DNA of 56,655 nucleotides from Akkermansia muciniphila (GCA_945873305.1 CAMCCX010000005.1:1-56655); one strand, 5' to 3'; counted from the first letter of the stretch, positions 26,106-34,843 are shown. Numbers and translations are program-made. Notes: generated by a model not told the origin, from the letters alone.

Positions 26106-27518
26106 TTATGGGAAAACGATCTCTTCGTTCTTCTCCTTGGCGCGGCCGAAGCTGTCGCCGATGTCCTTGCTGGTCACGAAAAGCATCAGCGAAATGAGAG
26201 CGAGGGCACAGAGCGTCTGGAGAATTTCCAGCGGCTTGGCCTTGACCGGGCGACCGAAGATTTTCTCCAAAACGGCGAGCGTGATGTGGCCGCCGTCGAG
26301 CACGGGGAAGGGCATCATGTTGAGGACCGCGAGGTTGACGTTGAAGAGCACCATGAAGGCGAGGATACGCCGCCAGCCGTCGTCCATTTGGAGGAGTTGG
26401 TATTGCAGTTTCGCGATTCCGACCGGCCCGCTGAGGTGTCCGACGCCGATGCTGGAATCCGAAGCCATGACGCTGGTGATCGTGGTCCACATCATTTTCA
26501 AACTGTCGGTGACCTGGCGAATCGGGCCGGGATGGACGATCCGGGTGTCCACTTCACCGCCGGCGCCCCACTGGATGCCGACCATGGGATCAAAGCCGCT
26601 GGGCTTGAGCGGGCGTTCCGGGGTGACTTCCACGTCGCGGGTTCCACCGGCAGCGGTTTGGAGGCCGAGCCGGACGGTTTTCCATTTCTGATCGCGGAGA
26701 TATTGGGAAAACTGTTGGAGGCTGTAGAGCTTGAAGCCGTCCACCGAGAGGATTTTGTCGCCCGCGGTGATGCCCGCGTCGGCGGCCGGGCTGTTCGGGC
26801 TGACCTTGCCGACGATGGCATTTCCGGCCGGCATGATCCCGACTTGGCGAAGGCCGCCGCGCTGGAACCACTGGGTTTTCTCGGTTTCAAATCCCGAGCG
26901 CAGCGTGATGGGTTCGGAAGCCCCCTCGCGCTCGACGGTGTAGCTGATTTCCTTGCCGCGGCTGAGCACGATGTTTTCCGTGACCGAATCGAGGGATCCG
27001 GCAAAGCCAGTGACTTTGACGCCGTTGATGGCGATGATTTTATCGCCGATGAGAAGGCCCGCTTTCTGGGCGGGGCTGTCCGGGATCAAAAAGCCGACCT
27101 GAGTGGTGGCGATGAAATCGGCGGGTTTGCCGATTTGCCAAACGAACACGGCGGAAACCAAGGCGAGCAGCATGGAAAACAACGGCCCGGCGAAGGCGAC
27201 GATGATTTTGTCGAGCGGCGTGATGGGCGGCAGCGGCTTGTCGTCCTTGCTGCCGCCTTCGAGCGCTTCCATCGGCGCCATTTGCGGCAGTGCGACGAAG
27301 CCACCGGCCGGAATCCAGCCGAGCCCGTATTGCACGCCGTTGATTTCCTTTTTCCAAATCGGCGTGCCGAACCAGATCTGGAAACGGTCGATCCGCAAGC
27401 CGCGCCACTTGGCGGCCAGGAAATGGCCGAGCTCGTGGACGAAAATGATGAGGTTGAAACTCATCACCACGGCGAAGATGAGCAAAATCACTTGGAGGAC
27501 GGAGGGAATAGTGGACAT
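26106..27518 (-). CDS. rseP: Site-2 protease RseP (M50 zinc metalloprotease)
   Basis: 470 residues from MSTIPSVLQ. The zinc motif HELGH is at 28-32 in the first transmembrane helix; LNMMPFPVLDGGHI, the second metal/active-site motif, is in the C-terminal membrane part. Two PDZ-like regions lie between (GFLIPDSPAQKAGLLIGDKI and NSPAADAGITAGDKILSVDG). RseP cleaves membrane-bound anti-sigma factors and signal-peptide remnants in the inner membrane. The usual neighbours dxr and bamA are not next to it; a TPR protein gene follows. A 13-bp tandem repeat lies upstream. Confidence 0.94.
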   Translation of the reverse strand: MSTIPSVLQVILLIFAVVMSFNLIIFVHELGHFLAAKWRGLRIDRFQIWFGTPIWKKEINGVQYGLGWIPAGGFVALPQMAPMEALEGGSKDDKPLPPITPLDKIIVAFAGPLFSMLLALVSAVFVWQIGKPADFIATTQVGFLIPDSPAQKAGLLIGDKIIAINGVKVTGFAGSLDSVTENIVLSRGKEISYTVEREGASEPITLRSGFETEKTQWFQRGGLRQVGIMPAGNAIVGKVSPNSPAADAGITAGDKILSVDGFKLYSLQQFSQYLRDQKWKTVRLGLQTAAGGTRDVEVTPERPLKPSGFDPMVGIQWGAGGEVDTRIVHPGPIRQVTDSLKMMWTTITSVMASDSSIGVGHLSGPVGIAKLQYQLLQMDDGWRRILAFMVLFNVNLAVLNMMPFPVLDGGHITLAVLEKIFGRPVKAKPLEILQTLCALALISLMLFVTSKDIGDSFGRAKEKNEEIVFP

Positions 27519-27840
27519 GAGTAACAAAAGAACTTCGGAAAGCTAGCGAAGCCGAACCTTCCGGCAAGTTCATTAAATTTTGATAAAAACTTCTCCGCGA
27601 GCGTTTGGCCACGACGTTTGGCCACGAACTTCCTCCGGTCTCAAATTCGATAGGATGATGACCTCTGTTTGGAAATCCATCCGGCCAGAATGCCATGTCC
27701 CTTCAATATCGATCGGATTCCCCGCTTCCTGCAAATTTCAAACCCAACGCCTCGATGAACCCGAACCGCCAGAAGTTTCCACCACGCCCCAAGACCCGCA
27801 AGTCGCCCCGCCGTCGCCGGACAACCCTAACATCCGCCAC
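27519..27840. other. 322-nt intergenic region upstream of rseP with 13-bp tandem repeat
   Basis: No gene is supported. CGTTTGGCCACGA occurs twice head to tail at 27602-27614 and 27615-27627. Between it and rseP, AT-rich sequence could hold a leftward promoter. The rest, up to the stop of the 158-residue protein gene, shows nothing recognisable. Confidence 0.5.
27602..27627. repeat. Perfect 13-bp tandem repeat
   Basis: Two adjacent copies of CGTTTGGCCACGA, each containing the palindrome TGGCCA, about 85 nt upstream of the rseP start. They could be a paired operator or a simple duplication. Confidence 0.7.
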
Positions 27841-28317
27841 TCAACGAAGGCCGACGGGAGGGTCGAGGATTTCACGCATGACAAAGGCACGGCGCACTTC
27901 CGCGGGATTCCGCAGGCGCGCGCGGACGCTGGACGGAACTTGCACCGAGGATTTTGCAACGCCTTTGGCGGCGACACGGGCGCGGGTCGCCGCGGCGCCG
28001 CCGGTGGTGGTCGCTTTGGTCTCGCGAATCTGCCGCAGCCGCTCGGCAAGATCCTGCTGGTGCTTGAGGGCTCGGGCGGTTTCTGAGGCCGCTTCCATTT
28101 CATATCCCGCCTGCCGCAAGGGCGGCGGTACGGATGGCATCGGCCGCCGCTGCGGCTCGCCGTACTCTTCATCCGGCGCGAAGACATCCTCGGGATTGTA
28201 AGTTTCCTCACGCTCCCGGGCTGCCTTGGCCTTGGATTCGAGCAAGCTCTTCACCAACGAGCCCACGCCTAGCAGGACGAGGACGACGATTTGGAGGTTG
28301 TCAAAAATCCAGTTCAT
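27841..28317 (-). CDS. Single-pass membrane protein with conserved C-terminal motif, 158 residues
   Basis: The N-terminus is one transmembrane helix (IFDNLQIVVLVLLGVGSLVK). A charged, Pro-containing middle part follows with a coiled-coil-like stretch (SETARALKHQQDLAERLRQI). The C-terminus ARLRNPAEVRRAFVMREILD, ending in PPVGLR, looks like a conserved short motif seen at the ends of small membrane proteins in Planctomycetes and Verrucomicrobia, from memory rather than a search. Function unknown. It follows floA by 9 nt on the same strand and probably belongs to the NfeD-NfeD-flotillin operon. Confidence 0.65.
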   Translation of the reverse strand: MNWIFDNLQIVVLVLLGVGSLVKSLLESKAKAAREREETYNPEDVFAPDEEYGEPQRRPMPSVPPPLRQAGYEMEAASETARALKHQQDLAERLRQIRETKATTTGGAAATRARVAAKGVAKSSVQVPSSVRARLRNPAEVRRAFVMREILDPPVGLR

Positions 28318-28326
28318 GGCGGTGAA

Positions 28327-29322
28327 TCAGGCGCCTTCGGGTTTTGAGATGTTCGTGCGCATCTGGGTGTCGGCTTTGACGTTTTCCATTTTGTAATAAT
28401 CCATCACGCCAAGACGGCCGCTGCGAAACGCCTCGGCGATGGCGAGCGGCACCTGGGCCTCCGCCTCGACGACCTTGGCTTTCATTTCCGCGACGCGGGC
28501 GACCATTTCCTGCTCGAGCGCGACGGCGGCGGCGCGGCGGATTTCCGCCTGGGCTTGGGCCATGTTTTTGTTCGCCTCGGCTTGCGCTTCCTGGAGCTGG
28601 GCGCCGACGTTTTCGCCGACATCCACGTCCGCGATGTCGATGGAGAGGATTTCGAACGCAGTGCCCACATCGAGGCCGCGGTGCAGGACGACTTTGGAAA
28701 TCGAGTCCGGGGATTCGAGCACGGTCTTGTAAGATTCCGCGGAACCGATGGTGGTGACGATGCCCTCGCCGACGCGGGCGATGATGGTTTCCTCCTTCGC
28801 GCCGCCGACGAAGCGGTCGAGATTGGTGCGGACGGTGACGCGGGCGCGGACTTTCACCTGGATGCCGTCCTTGGCCACGCCGTCGATGGTGGTCCGGCCG
28901 GACGCGGGATTGGGGCAATCGATGACTTTCGGATCGACCGAAGTGCGGACGGCTTCGACGACGCTTTTTCCCGAACCCTTGGTCGCGAGATCAATCGCGC
29001 AAGTGCGGTTCCAATCCAACGCGATGCCGGCTTTCTGCGCGGCGATGAGCGCCTGGATGGACGGGATCACGTTTCCTCCGGCGAGGAAGTGGGCTTCGAT
29101 GTCGTTGATCGGAATCTCGATGCCGGCCTTCTTCGCGGTGATCCGCGCATCGACCACCATCCCGTATGGAACCTGGCGGAGTCGCATGGCGACGAGCTCG
29201 GTGAATCCAACATAAGCGCCCGCAAGCCAGGCGCGCAGCCAGACGCTGAAAAAGGAAAGAACGATGCCGACGAGCAGAATTCCTGCGATGGCGATGATGA
29301 CGAGGATGATGGTGGGGAGCAT
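28327..29322 (-). CDS. floA: Flotillin-like protein FloA
   Basis: 331 residues, matching the YqfA/FloA family length. An N-terminal membrane hairpin ([22 protein letters not shown]) is followed by the family's [20 protein letters not shown], a PHB/SPFH region with [20 protein letters not shown] and [20 protein letters not shown], then an Ala/Glu-rich coiled coil ([20 protein letters not shown]). FloA oligomerises in membrane microdomains and affects membrane fluidity and secretion in Bacillus. Here it follows two NfeD-type genes by 11 nt, the classic arrangement. Confidence 0.95.
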   Translation of the reverse strand: MLPTIILVIIAIAGILLVGIVLSFFSVWLRAWLAGAYVGFTELVAMRLRQVPYGMVVDARITAKKAGIEIPINDIEAHFLAGGNVIPSIQALIAAQKAGIALDWNRTCAIDLATKGSGKSVVEAVRTSVDPKVIDCPNPASGRTTIDGVAKDGIQVKVRARVTVRTNLDRFVGGAKEETIIARVGEGIVTTIGSAESYKTVLESPDSISKVVLHRGLDVGTAFEILSIDIADVDVGENVGAQLQEAQAEANKNMAQAQAEIRRAAAVALEQEMVARVAEMKAKVVEAEAQVPLAIAEAFRSGRLGVMDYYKMENVKADTQMRTNISKPEGA

Positions 29323-29333
29323 GGTGGTAGTGT

Positions 29334-29810
29334 TCAGTTAGTTTTAGTGAGAGCGACGATGAGACGGAAATTATCCGCGCCGATGATTTCGAGCGCGGAA
29401 CCTGCGGGCACTTGGCCGGACTGGCAGAAAGCTTCGTAGCGACGGCCGTCAACACGGATATAGCCGCTGGGTGAGAGCATGGTGAGCGCTTCGGCGGATT
29501 TCCCGACGAGCTCAAGCGCTTCCTTGCCGAAGGCGGCGCTCACCGCGGTGATTTCATGGGTGAGGAAGGCGCGTTTGCCTAACTTGGTCTTCGGCAGAAT
29601 GCGGAATTCCAGAAAGATCGCGAGGCCGCCGATCACCAAGGCCGCGATGAAAGCGAGGATTCCGCCAGCGGTGCCGTATTCCAAGAATGCCATCACGCAG
29701 CCGCCGAACATGGTCAGCGCTCCCATCGAGCCGAGAATTCCGCCGGGCACGATCACCTCCACGGCAATGAGCAAAATCCCGATGACAAACAGCAGAATGA
29801 TCAACGTCAT
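29334..29810 (-). CDS. NfeD-family membrane protein
   Basis: 158 residues. The first half has three or four transmembrane helices ([61 protein letters not shown]). The C-terminal part is an OB-fold like NfeD domain with [21 protein letters not shown] and [14 protein letters not shown]. It lacks the protease domain. It overlaps the upstream NfeD protease gene by 4 nt (ATGA), so the two are translationally coupled, and precedes floA. NfeD proteins partner with flotillins or stomatins. Confidence 0.88.
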   Translation of the reverse strand: MTLIILLFVIGILLIAVEVIVPGGILGSMGALTMFGGCVMAFLEYGTAGGILAFIAALVIGGLAIFLEFRILPKTKLGKRAFLTHEITAVSAAFGKEALELVGKSAEALTMLSPSGYIRVDGRRYEAFCQSGQVPAGSALEIIGADNFRLIVALTKTN

Positions 29811-31228
29811 GACAAAACCTCCACGATCAGGCCGAATTCCGCAAGCCCGGTGACCACCACCGGCGTGCCCGCCTCGGCGAAACCCATCCCCAACCGCGCC
29901 TCGTAGCGCCTGCCATCCACGTCCACCTGCCCGCTAGGAAACAACGCGGTGGCCGCAATACCGGTCTTGCCGAGCAGATCCGCGGCACTCGCCCCGCCAT
30001 TTCCGATCAACGGGCGCGCCGGCGCCGGCACGCCAGCCACTGCGGCATCCAAGACCATTCTGTTCCACAATCCACCTTTGGGAAGAAACTTTAACAGGAC
30101 GATGAACAACAACACCGCCAAAGCCACGCCGGACAATACGTTGACCAGCGGCATCACGAACACGCCGCCCGAAGTCGGAATCGGCTCCCTTGGCCAGAGA
30201 TCGGTCATCGCCCAAACCAATGAGCCTAACATCAACGCGGCTCCTGACACGGCAAGCAGCATCACGCCCGGGAAGAAGAACAACTCCGCGGCGAGGAGTC
30301 CCAATCCAAGCAGGAAAAACACCACTGGCTCATGTCCTGACAGCCCGGCGATGAACTGCCCGAAGAAGACCAGACCCAGCAGGGTGATCCCGGAAATCCC
30401 GAACACCCCGAATCCCGGAGTTTTGAATTCGATGAACAGGCAAACCAGTCCAAGCCCCAGCAGCAGCGGAGTGATTCGGGTGAGATATTGCGCCACTCTC
30501 TCCGACCAAGTGACTTCGAGATTTTTAACGGAATAATTTCCAGCCCCGTGGAGCCGGTCCAACAAGACTCCGAGATTTTCCGCGATTCCGGCGCCGAGCA
30601 GCGGTTGCGGCGGATCGCCGTAAGTCTTCACCGCTTCCTGTGCGGTTAGGGAAAGCAATTCGCCTTTCTGTTTGATCACTTCGTCCCCGATTTTCAGTTC
30701 GGACTCCATGTCGATCATCGCCGAAATGACTTCCCCGCGATGGCCTTTGCCTTCCGACATCGAGCGGACCCTGGCCTTGAGGTAGCTGACGATTTTCCCG
30801 CGCATGGTGGCTTCGATTTCCATTCCGGTGGCCAGCACGGGAGCGGCCGCGCCGATGATCCCATCCGGCGCGAAATAGATTTCATCGGTTCCCGCGGAAA
30901 TGAGCGCGCCTGCGGAAATCGCTTCACGGTTGATGTAAGTCACCGTTTTTCCCGGGAATTTTCCGAGCGCCTTGAGCATCTCGAAGGTGACTTCAAGCGA
31001 GCCGCCGGGCGTTTCCATGTCGAGAACGATGGTGTCCACCTTGTCCTCGATGGCTTCCTTCAAGCCGCGGCGAAGGATGTAGAGCTCGGGCTTTGCGATT
31101 TGCCCGCGGATCGGAATGACAACGACTTTGGCGGAAGTGGCCTTGAAAACAGGCTGATCAGCGGACGATAGTCCGGTCGACAGAAGCCCGAGCGCTCCGA
31201 TGACTATACTGAAGAATCCACGTCTCAC
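29807..31228 (-). CDS. NfeD1-type membrane serine protease (ClpP-class domain plus NfeD)
   Basis: 473 residues from the GTG giving (V)RRGFFSIVIGALGLLS, a signal peptide; an ATG at 31300 is also in frame but adds 24 codons with AT-rich, non-coding-like usage. A ClpP/crotonase-like protease domain runs from VVVIPIRGQIAKPELYILRR through IVLDMETPGGSLEVT and INREAISAGALISAGTDEIY, where the Ser of ISAGAL is the expected nucleophile, and IGAAAPVLATG. Four to six transmembrane helices follow, then a C-terminal NfeD OB-fold ([20 protein letters not shown]). The group is thought to cleave membrane-associated stomatin-like partners; here floA is downstream. Confidence 0.9.
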   Translation of the reverse strand: MRRGFFSIVIGALGLLSTGLSSADQPVFKATSAKVVVIPIRGQIAKPELYILRRGLKEAIEDKVDTIVLDMETPGGSLEVTFEMLKALGKFPGKTVTYINREAISAGALISAGTDEIYFAPDGIIGAAAPVLATGMEIEATMRGKIVSYLKARVRSMSEGKGHRGEVISAMIDMESELKIGDEVIKQKGELLSLTAQEAVKTYGDPPQPLLGAGIAENLGVLLDRLHGAGNYSVKNLEVTWSERVAQYLTRITPLLLGLGLVCLFIEFKTPGFGVFGISGITLLGLVFFGQFIAGLSGHEPVVFFLLGLGLLAAELFFFPGVMLLAVSGAALMLGSLVWAMTDLWPREPIPTSGGVFVMPLVNVLSGVALAVLLFIVLLKFLPKGGLWNRMVLDAAVAGVPAPARPLIGNGGASAADLLGKTGIAATALFPSGQVDVDGRRYEARLGMGFAEAGTPVVVTGLAEFGLIVEVLS

Positions 31229-31374
31229 CCCTAAATTTATGCCGGGATGCCGGCGCGCATGCAAGCTCGCCGTTATTGGAAGATGGGGTAAAATTTCCAT
31301 TCCATCGGACTAATCCACCAATGCCCCGGATAGCCGGGGACAACGGTGGATCAGTCCGACCCGGGATTTCGAGA

Positions 31375-31659
31375 TCAAGCCGGCTTGTTAGCTCCGGCGT
31401 TGCGGATCTGTTCGAAGGTGCCTTCGATGAGTTGCTTGCCTTGCTCGCCGATGTTGTGATAGATGGTGGACATCGTCTGGATCGTGCTGGCGGCGGGACC
31501 GGCGAAGGTGAACTCGCAATTGGTGACTTCGCATTGATTGAGGGCGAAGGGGCCGTAGCCGAGGACGACAAAGCGGCAGTTGGTGAATTCGCAGCCTTCG
31601 TATTCGTGGAAATCGAGGACCACTTCTTCGTTGGCGAATTTGTTCTTGGTGATTTTCAT
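31375..31659 (-). CDS. Pentapeptide-repeat-like small protein, 94 residues
   Basis: The N-terminal half has spaced Phe/Cys elements typical of a short right-handed beta-helix: CEFTNCRFVVLG and CEVTNCEFTFAG. The C-terminal half is helical (TIYHNIGEQGKQLIEGTFEQ). There is no signal peptide. Such short proteins of unknown role appear in many Verrucomicrobia, from general memory. It stands alone between the NfeD operon and the SDR gene. The repeated FTNC/VTNC units support a real protein. Confidence 0.6.
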   Translation of the reverse strand: MKITKNKFANEEVVLDFHEYEGCEFTNCRFVVLGYGPFALNQCEVTNCEFTFAGPAASTIQTMSTIYHNIGEQGKQLIEGTFEQIRNAGANKPA

Positions 31660-31775
31660 CTGGTTTTTCAGGGGTTGTGTTTGGGGTTTTCGGGTTCATG
31701 GAATTCCAAGAACGAACGAGCGCGGAGATTCAAGACGTTGGCCGTGATTTGTCTAATCCTTTGAATTTTATTCAA

Positions 31776-32420
31776 TCACGGAATCCGGCTGTCGAGTTGG
31801 AAAACCTGGCCGGAGGTGTGAGGGAGATCCTCGTGGAGGTGACGGATGAATTTGGCAACCGCTGCGGTGGTGTTGAAGCGGCCCAAAACGTGGTCTGCGA
31901 GAATTTCGGTTTTCCGCGGGTCGGACACGGTTTGGGTCATTCGCGTTTCCATGAATCCCGGTAGAATGGCGTTAAACCGGATATTCGACGGCCCATGTCT
32001 GGCGGCCAGACCGGCGACCAACCCGAGCAAGGCCGCTTTCGACGCGGCATAAGCGGCTTGGCCGGCCGCCGGATGAAGCGCGGAATAACTGGAAATGAAA
32101 ACGACGTGACCATGTCCCTGCCGGATCATCCCTGGCAGAGCCGCGGCCGCGCAATCAGCCGCTCCTTGGTAGTTCACCGCGAAAACATCATCCCATTGAT
32201 TTTCCTCCATCCGCATCAAAGGAACATCGCACGTGATTCCCGCGTTACAAACCAGCAAGTCAACTGGCCGTGTGTCGAAATAGTTTCGGATCGCATCGGG
32301 GTTGGTCACATCCAGTTCGCTGTGACCCGGTGCCTGGACATTCCAATCGGGATCGGAAAATGCCGCTGCAACCGTTTGTCCCAAACCACCGCGTCCTCCT
32401 GTGATCAGCAAATATTCCAC
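31776..32420 (-). CDS. Short-chain dehydrogenase/reductase (FabG-like)
   Basis: 214 residues, slightly short for the family. Cofactor motif TGGRGGLGQ (TGxxxGxG) is near the N-terminus, followed by LLVCNAGI (NAG), VVFISSYSALH with catalytic Ser, and YAASKAALLGLVAG (YxxxK). PGFMETRMTQ is the usual loop after the active site. It is closest in look to 3-oxoacyl-ACP reductases acting on fatty or polyketide acyl chains, but the substrate is open. It is flanked by AT-richer DNA and has no operon partner, so it may be an acquired gene. Confidence 0.88.
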   Translation of the reverse strand: MEYLLITGGRGGLGQTVAAAFSDPDWNVQAPGHSELDVTNPDAIRNYFDTRPVDLLVCNAGITCDVPLMRMEENQWDDVFAVNYQGAADCAAAALPGMIRQGHGHVVFISSYSALHPAAGQAAYAASKAALLGLVAGLAARHGPSNIRFNAILPGFMETRMTQTVSDPRKTEILADHVLGRFNTTAAVAKFIRHLHEDLPHTSGQVFQLDSRIP

Positions 32421-32840
32421 GTGCCAGGATACTGTGCCGGTTCAACGGATTCAGGCAAGCGCGGCTATTTCCAAGAACCCGGGAAAAGCCTGGGAATAAC
32501 ATCGGAACGAGTGGGCGAAACGATCTTCGATTTCAAAAAGCAAGGGATCATGCCGATGTCATGCAGCTTCGTGCCCAACTTGTTCTCGCCGTGGAACCCG
32601 CATGGTTAAGCTGGGGAACAGCCTGTTTACGGGTTTGTTCACACTATGAAGAAGAAGATCTTATAAGGTCAAAAATGAAGAAATCATCAACAAGAGAAGG
32701 GAGCGAGTGATCTCAATAAAGTGATGCCAAAGAAGCCTTGCGAAGGAACGACTCTTAACGAAAGAAGCCTCCCTGCGCTTTGCTGGGAGGCTTCGAACGA
32801 CAGGATGGGTGTCGGAGTCCGTGCAAGGCACTCCGGTCGC
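32421..32840. other. 420-nt intergenic region, AT-richer
   Basis: No reading frame here looks coding. Base composition is visibly more AT-rich than the genes around it. The only clear structure is the hairpin at 32764-32794, downstream of pdhC. The remainder probably holds the promoter of the leftward SDR gene or remnants of lost DNA. Confidence 0.5.
32764..32794 (-). terminator. Terminator hairpin downstream of pdhC
   Basis: GAAGCCTCCC (32764-32773) pairs perfectly with GGGAGGCTTC (32785-32794) across an 11-nt loop. Read leftward it is followed by a TTTCGTT stretch. It lies about 47 nt past the pdhC stop. Confidence 0.7.
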
Positions 32841-34142
32841 TCAGAGCAGCATCAGGGCGGGTTGTTCGATGAGCTTCTTGACCTCGGATAGAAACTGGGC
32901 GGCGACCGCGCCGTCAACGACGCGGTGATCGCAGGAGAGTCCCAGATTCATGCGGAGGCCGGGGACGATCTGGCCGTTTTTGACGACGGGTTTCTCGATG
33001 GCGGCACCGACGGACAGGATGGCGGCTTGCGGTGGGTTGACGATCGCGTCGAAGGATTCGATGCCCCATGCGCCGAGATTGGAAACGGTGATGGTGCCGC
33101 CGTCGAATTCATCCGGCTTGAGTTTCTTGTCCTTGGCGCGGACGGCGAAGTCTTTGACGGCGCGGGAAATGGCGAGAAGTGATTTGGATTCCGCCTGTTT
33201 GATGACTGGTGTGACGAGGCCGTCCTCGACCGCGATGGCGACGGACAGGCCGACGTGTTTGTATTTCACGATGTGATCTCCGGCGAACGAAGCGTTGACG
33301 GCGGGCACGGTTTCGGTGGCGTTGATGACGGCTTTGAGAATGAAGTCATTGACGGAATATTTGTTGCCGTGGGTTTTCTCGGCCTGTGCATTCACTTGCG
33401 CTCGGAGCGCCATGAGCGGCGCGGCGTCCACCTCGACGTGCAGATAGAAATGAGGGATGGTGGTCTTGGAAGTAAGGAGTCGCGAAGCGATGATCTTGCG
33501 CATCGAGCTGAGCTGGATGATTTCGTCTTCTTCCTTGGCTTTGGGAACAATGGCCTGGGATGCGGGAGCCGCGACTGGTGCGGGTGCGGCGGCTTTGGAT
33601 TTGATAGACGCTGAGAGCGCTGCCGCGGCGGACGCTTCGGATGAGGGAAGAGCGGCGGATTTAACAGGTGAAGCGGCGGCGGCCTGGATGTCTTCTTTGA
33701 CGATGCGACCGGCCGGGCCTGAGCCGGTGATGGTGGAAAGGTTTACTCCAAGCTCGGCAGCGACTTTTCGAGCAAGTGGCGATGCCTTGACGCGGTCTCC
33801 GCTAGCGGGAAGCGACGGGGCGTGAGCGGCAGGCGTCGATGCGGGAATCGCGACGGCGGGAGTGGCAAGGGCAGCTTGCGGAGCCGGTGTGTGGATGGCT
33901 TCAGAATCTCCGTTGAGGACGGCGAGAATTCCACCGATCGGAGCTTTTTCTCCCTCTTGGATCAGGATCTCAGTGATGACGCCGTCATCGAAAGCCTCCA
34001 TTTCCATGGTCGCTTTGTCGGTTTCGATTTCAGCGAGGATGTCACCAATTTCGACGGAGTCGCCGACTTGTTTGTGCCACTTGATGAGGGTGCCCTCGGT
34101 CATGGTATCCGAGAGTTTTGGCATTTCGATGTTCACAGACAT
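32841..34142 (-). CDS. pdhC: Pyruvate dehydrogenase E2, dihydrolipoamide acetyltransferase
   Basis: 433 residues. One lipoyl domain at 1-80 with lipoyl lysine Lys43 in ETDKATMEME, an Ala/Pro-rich linker, an E3/E1-binding domain around 115-150 (ASPLARKVAAELGVNL), a second linker, then the acyltransferase domain ending with LGLSCDHRVVDGAVAAQFL, whose HRxxDG is catalytic. It transfers acetyl from lipoate to CoA in the PDH complex. A single lipoyl domain is typical of Gram-positive and alphaproteobacterial type complexes. It is separated from pdhB by the two lipoprotein genes and a terminator. No E3 gene lies in the window. Confidence 0.94.
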   Translation of the reverse strand: MSVNIEMPKLSDTMTEGTLIKWHKQVGDSVEIGDILAEIETDKATMEMEAFDDGVITEILIQEGEKAPIGGILAVLNGDSEAIHTPAPQAALATPAVAIPASTPAAHAPSLPASGDRVKASPLARKVAAELGVNLSTITGSGPAGRIVKEDIQAAAASPVKSAALPSSEASAAAALSASIKSKAAAPAPVAAPASQAIVPKAKEEDEIIQLSSMRKIIASRLLTSKTTIPHFYLHVEVDAAPLMALRAQVNAQAEKTHGNKYSVNDFILKAVINATETVPAVNASFAGDHIVKYKHVGLSVAIAVEDGLVTPVIKQAESKSLLAISRAVKDFAVRAKDKKLKPDEFDGGTITVSNLGAWGIESFDAIVNPPQAAILSVGAAIEKPVVKNGQIVPGLRMNLGLSCDHRVVDGAVAAQFLSEVKKLIEQPALMLL

Positions 34143-34204
34143 GATATTGATAGGTGGTGGAGTCGGGGTGAGAATGAGAAAATGTCAGGGCATTTCCAGT
34201 CTTT

Positions 34205-34250
34205 TTACGGAAACAAAAAGCGCGGGGAGTTTTGAACTCCTCCGCGCTTT
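34205..34250 (-). terminator. Strong terminator after the small lipoprotein gene
   Basis: AAAGCGCGG pairs with CCGCGCTTT and, past a one-base bulge, GGAGTT pairs with AACTCC around a short loop. Read leftward the stem is followed by CTTTTTGTTT. It separates the lipoprotein unit from pdhC. Confidence 0.8.
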
Positions 34251-34272
34251 GAAAGACAATCAAATTACCTGG

Positions 34273-34701
34273 TCAAGGTTTGACGGCGACCGGGCCGAGT
34301 GGCAGCGGCTTCATGGTTGGAATGAGGCCGAGGTTCGGGCTGCCGACGGAGCCTTGGACGCTGGCCATCCGCATGGTGGATTCCGAAGTGGTGCCGCAGC
34401 AGTCCTTTTTCGGGCAGTAGAAACGGGCGCATTGTCCGCAAGGGATACGGACTTTTTTGGTGACGGTTTTATAACGGGGAACACGTTCCTCGATGGTTTG
34501 GACTGATCCGCCAAGTCCGCTTTTCGCGTCACCGGGTGTCACTACTTGTTTGGTGACGATGTCGTAGCCGCAGGTTTTCACTTGGCGGGTCTCAGTGCGA
34601 TAGCCGGCGTTTTGGCTGCTGCCAGTGCCGAACATCGAGCAGCAGGAGGAGAAGCCGAGGGAAACGGCGGCGAGGGAAACGAGTAGGAGCAGGTTTTTCA
34701 T
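34273..34701 (-). CDS. Cys-rich lipoprotein, SCC type, 142 residues
   Basis: Start chosen at MKNLLLLVSLAAVSLGFSSC, a lipoprotein signal; the frame is open 16 codons more. The lipidated Cys is followed by a second Cys (SCCSMFG). The mature domain has paired basic/Val motifs (RQVKTCGYDIVTKQVV, RYKTVTKKVRIPCGQC) and a Cys cluster PCGQCARFYCPKKDCCG that could bind metal. It ends in a Pro-rich tail. No family recognised. It follows a 24-residue SCCC lipoprotein by 32 nt and ends at its own terminator, so it is a unit placed between pdhB and pdhC. Confidence 0.7.
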   Translation of the reverse strand: MKNLLLLVSLAAVSLGFSSCCSMFGTGSSQNAGYRTETRQVKTCGYDIVTKQVVTPGDAKSGLGGSVQTIEERVPRYKTVTKKVRIPCGQCARFYCPKKDCCGTTSESTMRMASVQGSVGSPNLGLIPTMKPLPLGPVAVKP

Positions 34702-34733
34702 GATGACTGATGGATTGAGGAAATTAGGGAAAT

Positions 34734-34808
34734 TTACAGACAGCAGCACGAGGTCAGGCTGAGAGCCAGGACGGCGGCGGTGATGATGATGGTAAAACGG
34801 GTGAACAT
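34734..34808 (-). CDS. 24-residue micro-lipoprotein ending in CCCL
   Basis: ATG to TAA frame of 24 codons. Arg at position 4, then a hydrophobic stretch (FTIIITAAVLALSLTS) leading to the lipobox SLTSC. Everything after the first Cys is only CCL, so the mature lipopeptide would be four residues, CCCL. It has a candidate promoter 7 nt upstream and is followed by the 142-residue SCC lipoprotein. The perfect signal-lipobox layout and the same SCC feature as three other small proteins in the window support it despite its size. A control (leader) peptide role is an alternative. Confidence 0.5.
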   Translation of the reverse strand: MFTRFTIIITAAVLALSLTSCCCL

Positions 34809-34815
34809 ATCGGTT

Positions 34816-34843
34816 ATGCTAGAATTGAGAGTGGGCTTGGCAA
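34816..34843 (-). promoter_or_regulatory. Sigma-70-like promoter before micro-lipoprotein
   Basis: On the minus strand TTGCCA (34843-34838), 16-nt spacer, TAGCAT (34821-34816), then 7 nt to the ATG. It has the same -10 hexamer as the promoter before the plsC-like gene. The transcript would be leaderless or nearly so. Confidence 0.4.

Noticed and set aside
25659-27524. Rightward open frame of 621 codons
   Set aside because: Antisense to the TPR gene and rseP, both of which have clear family motifs; composition is that of a shadow frame.
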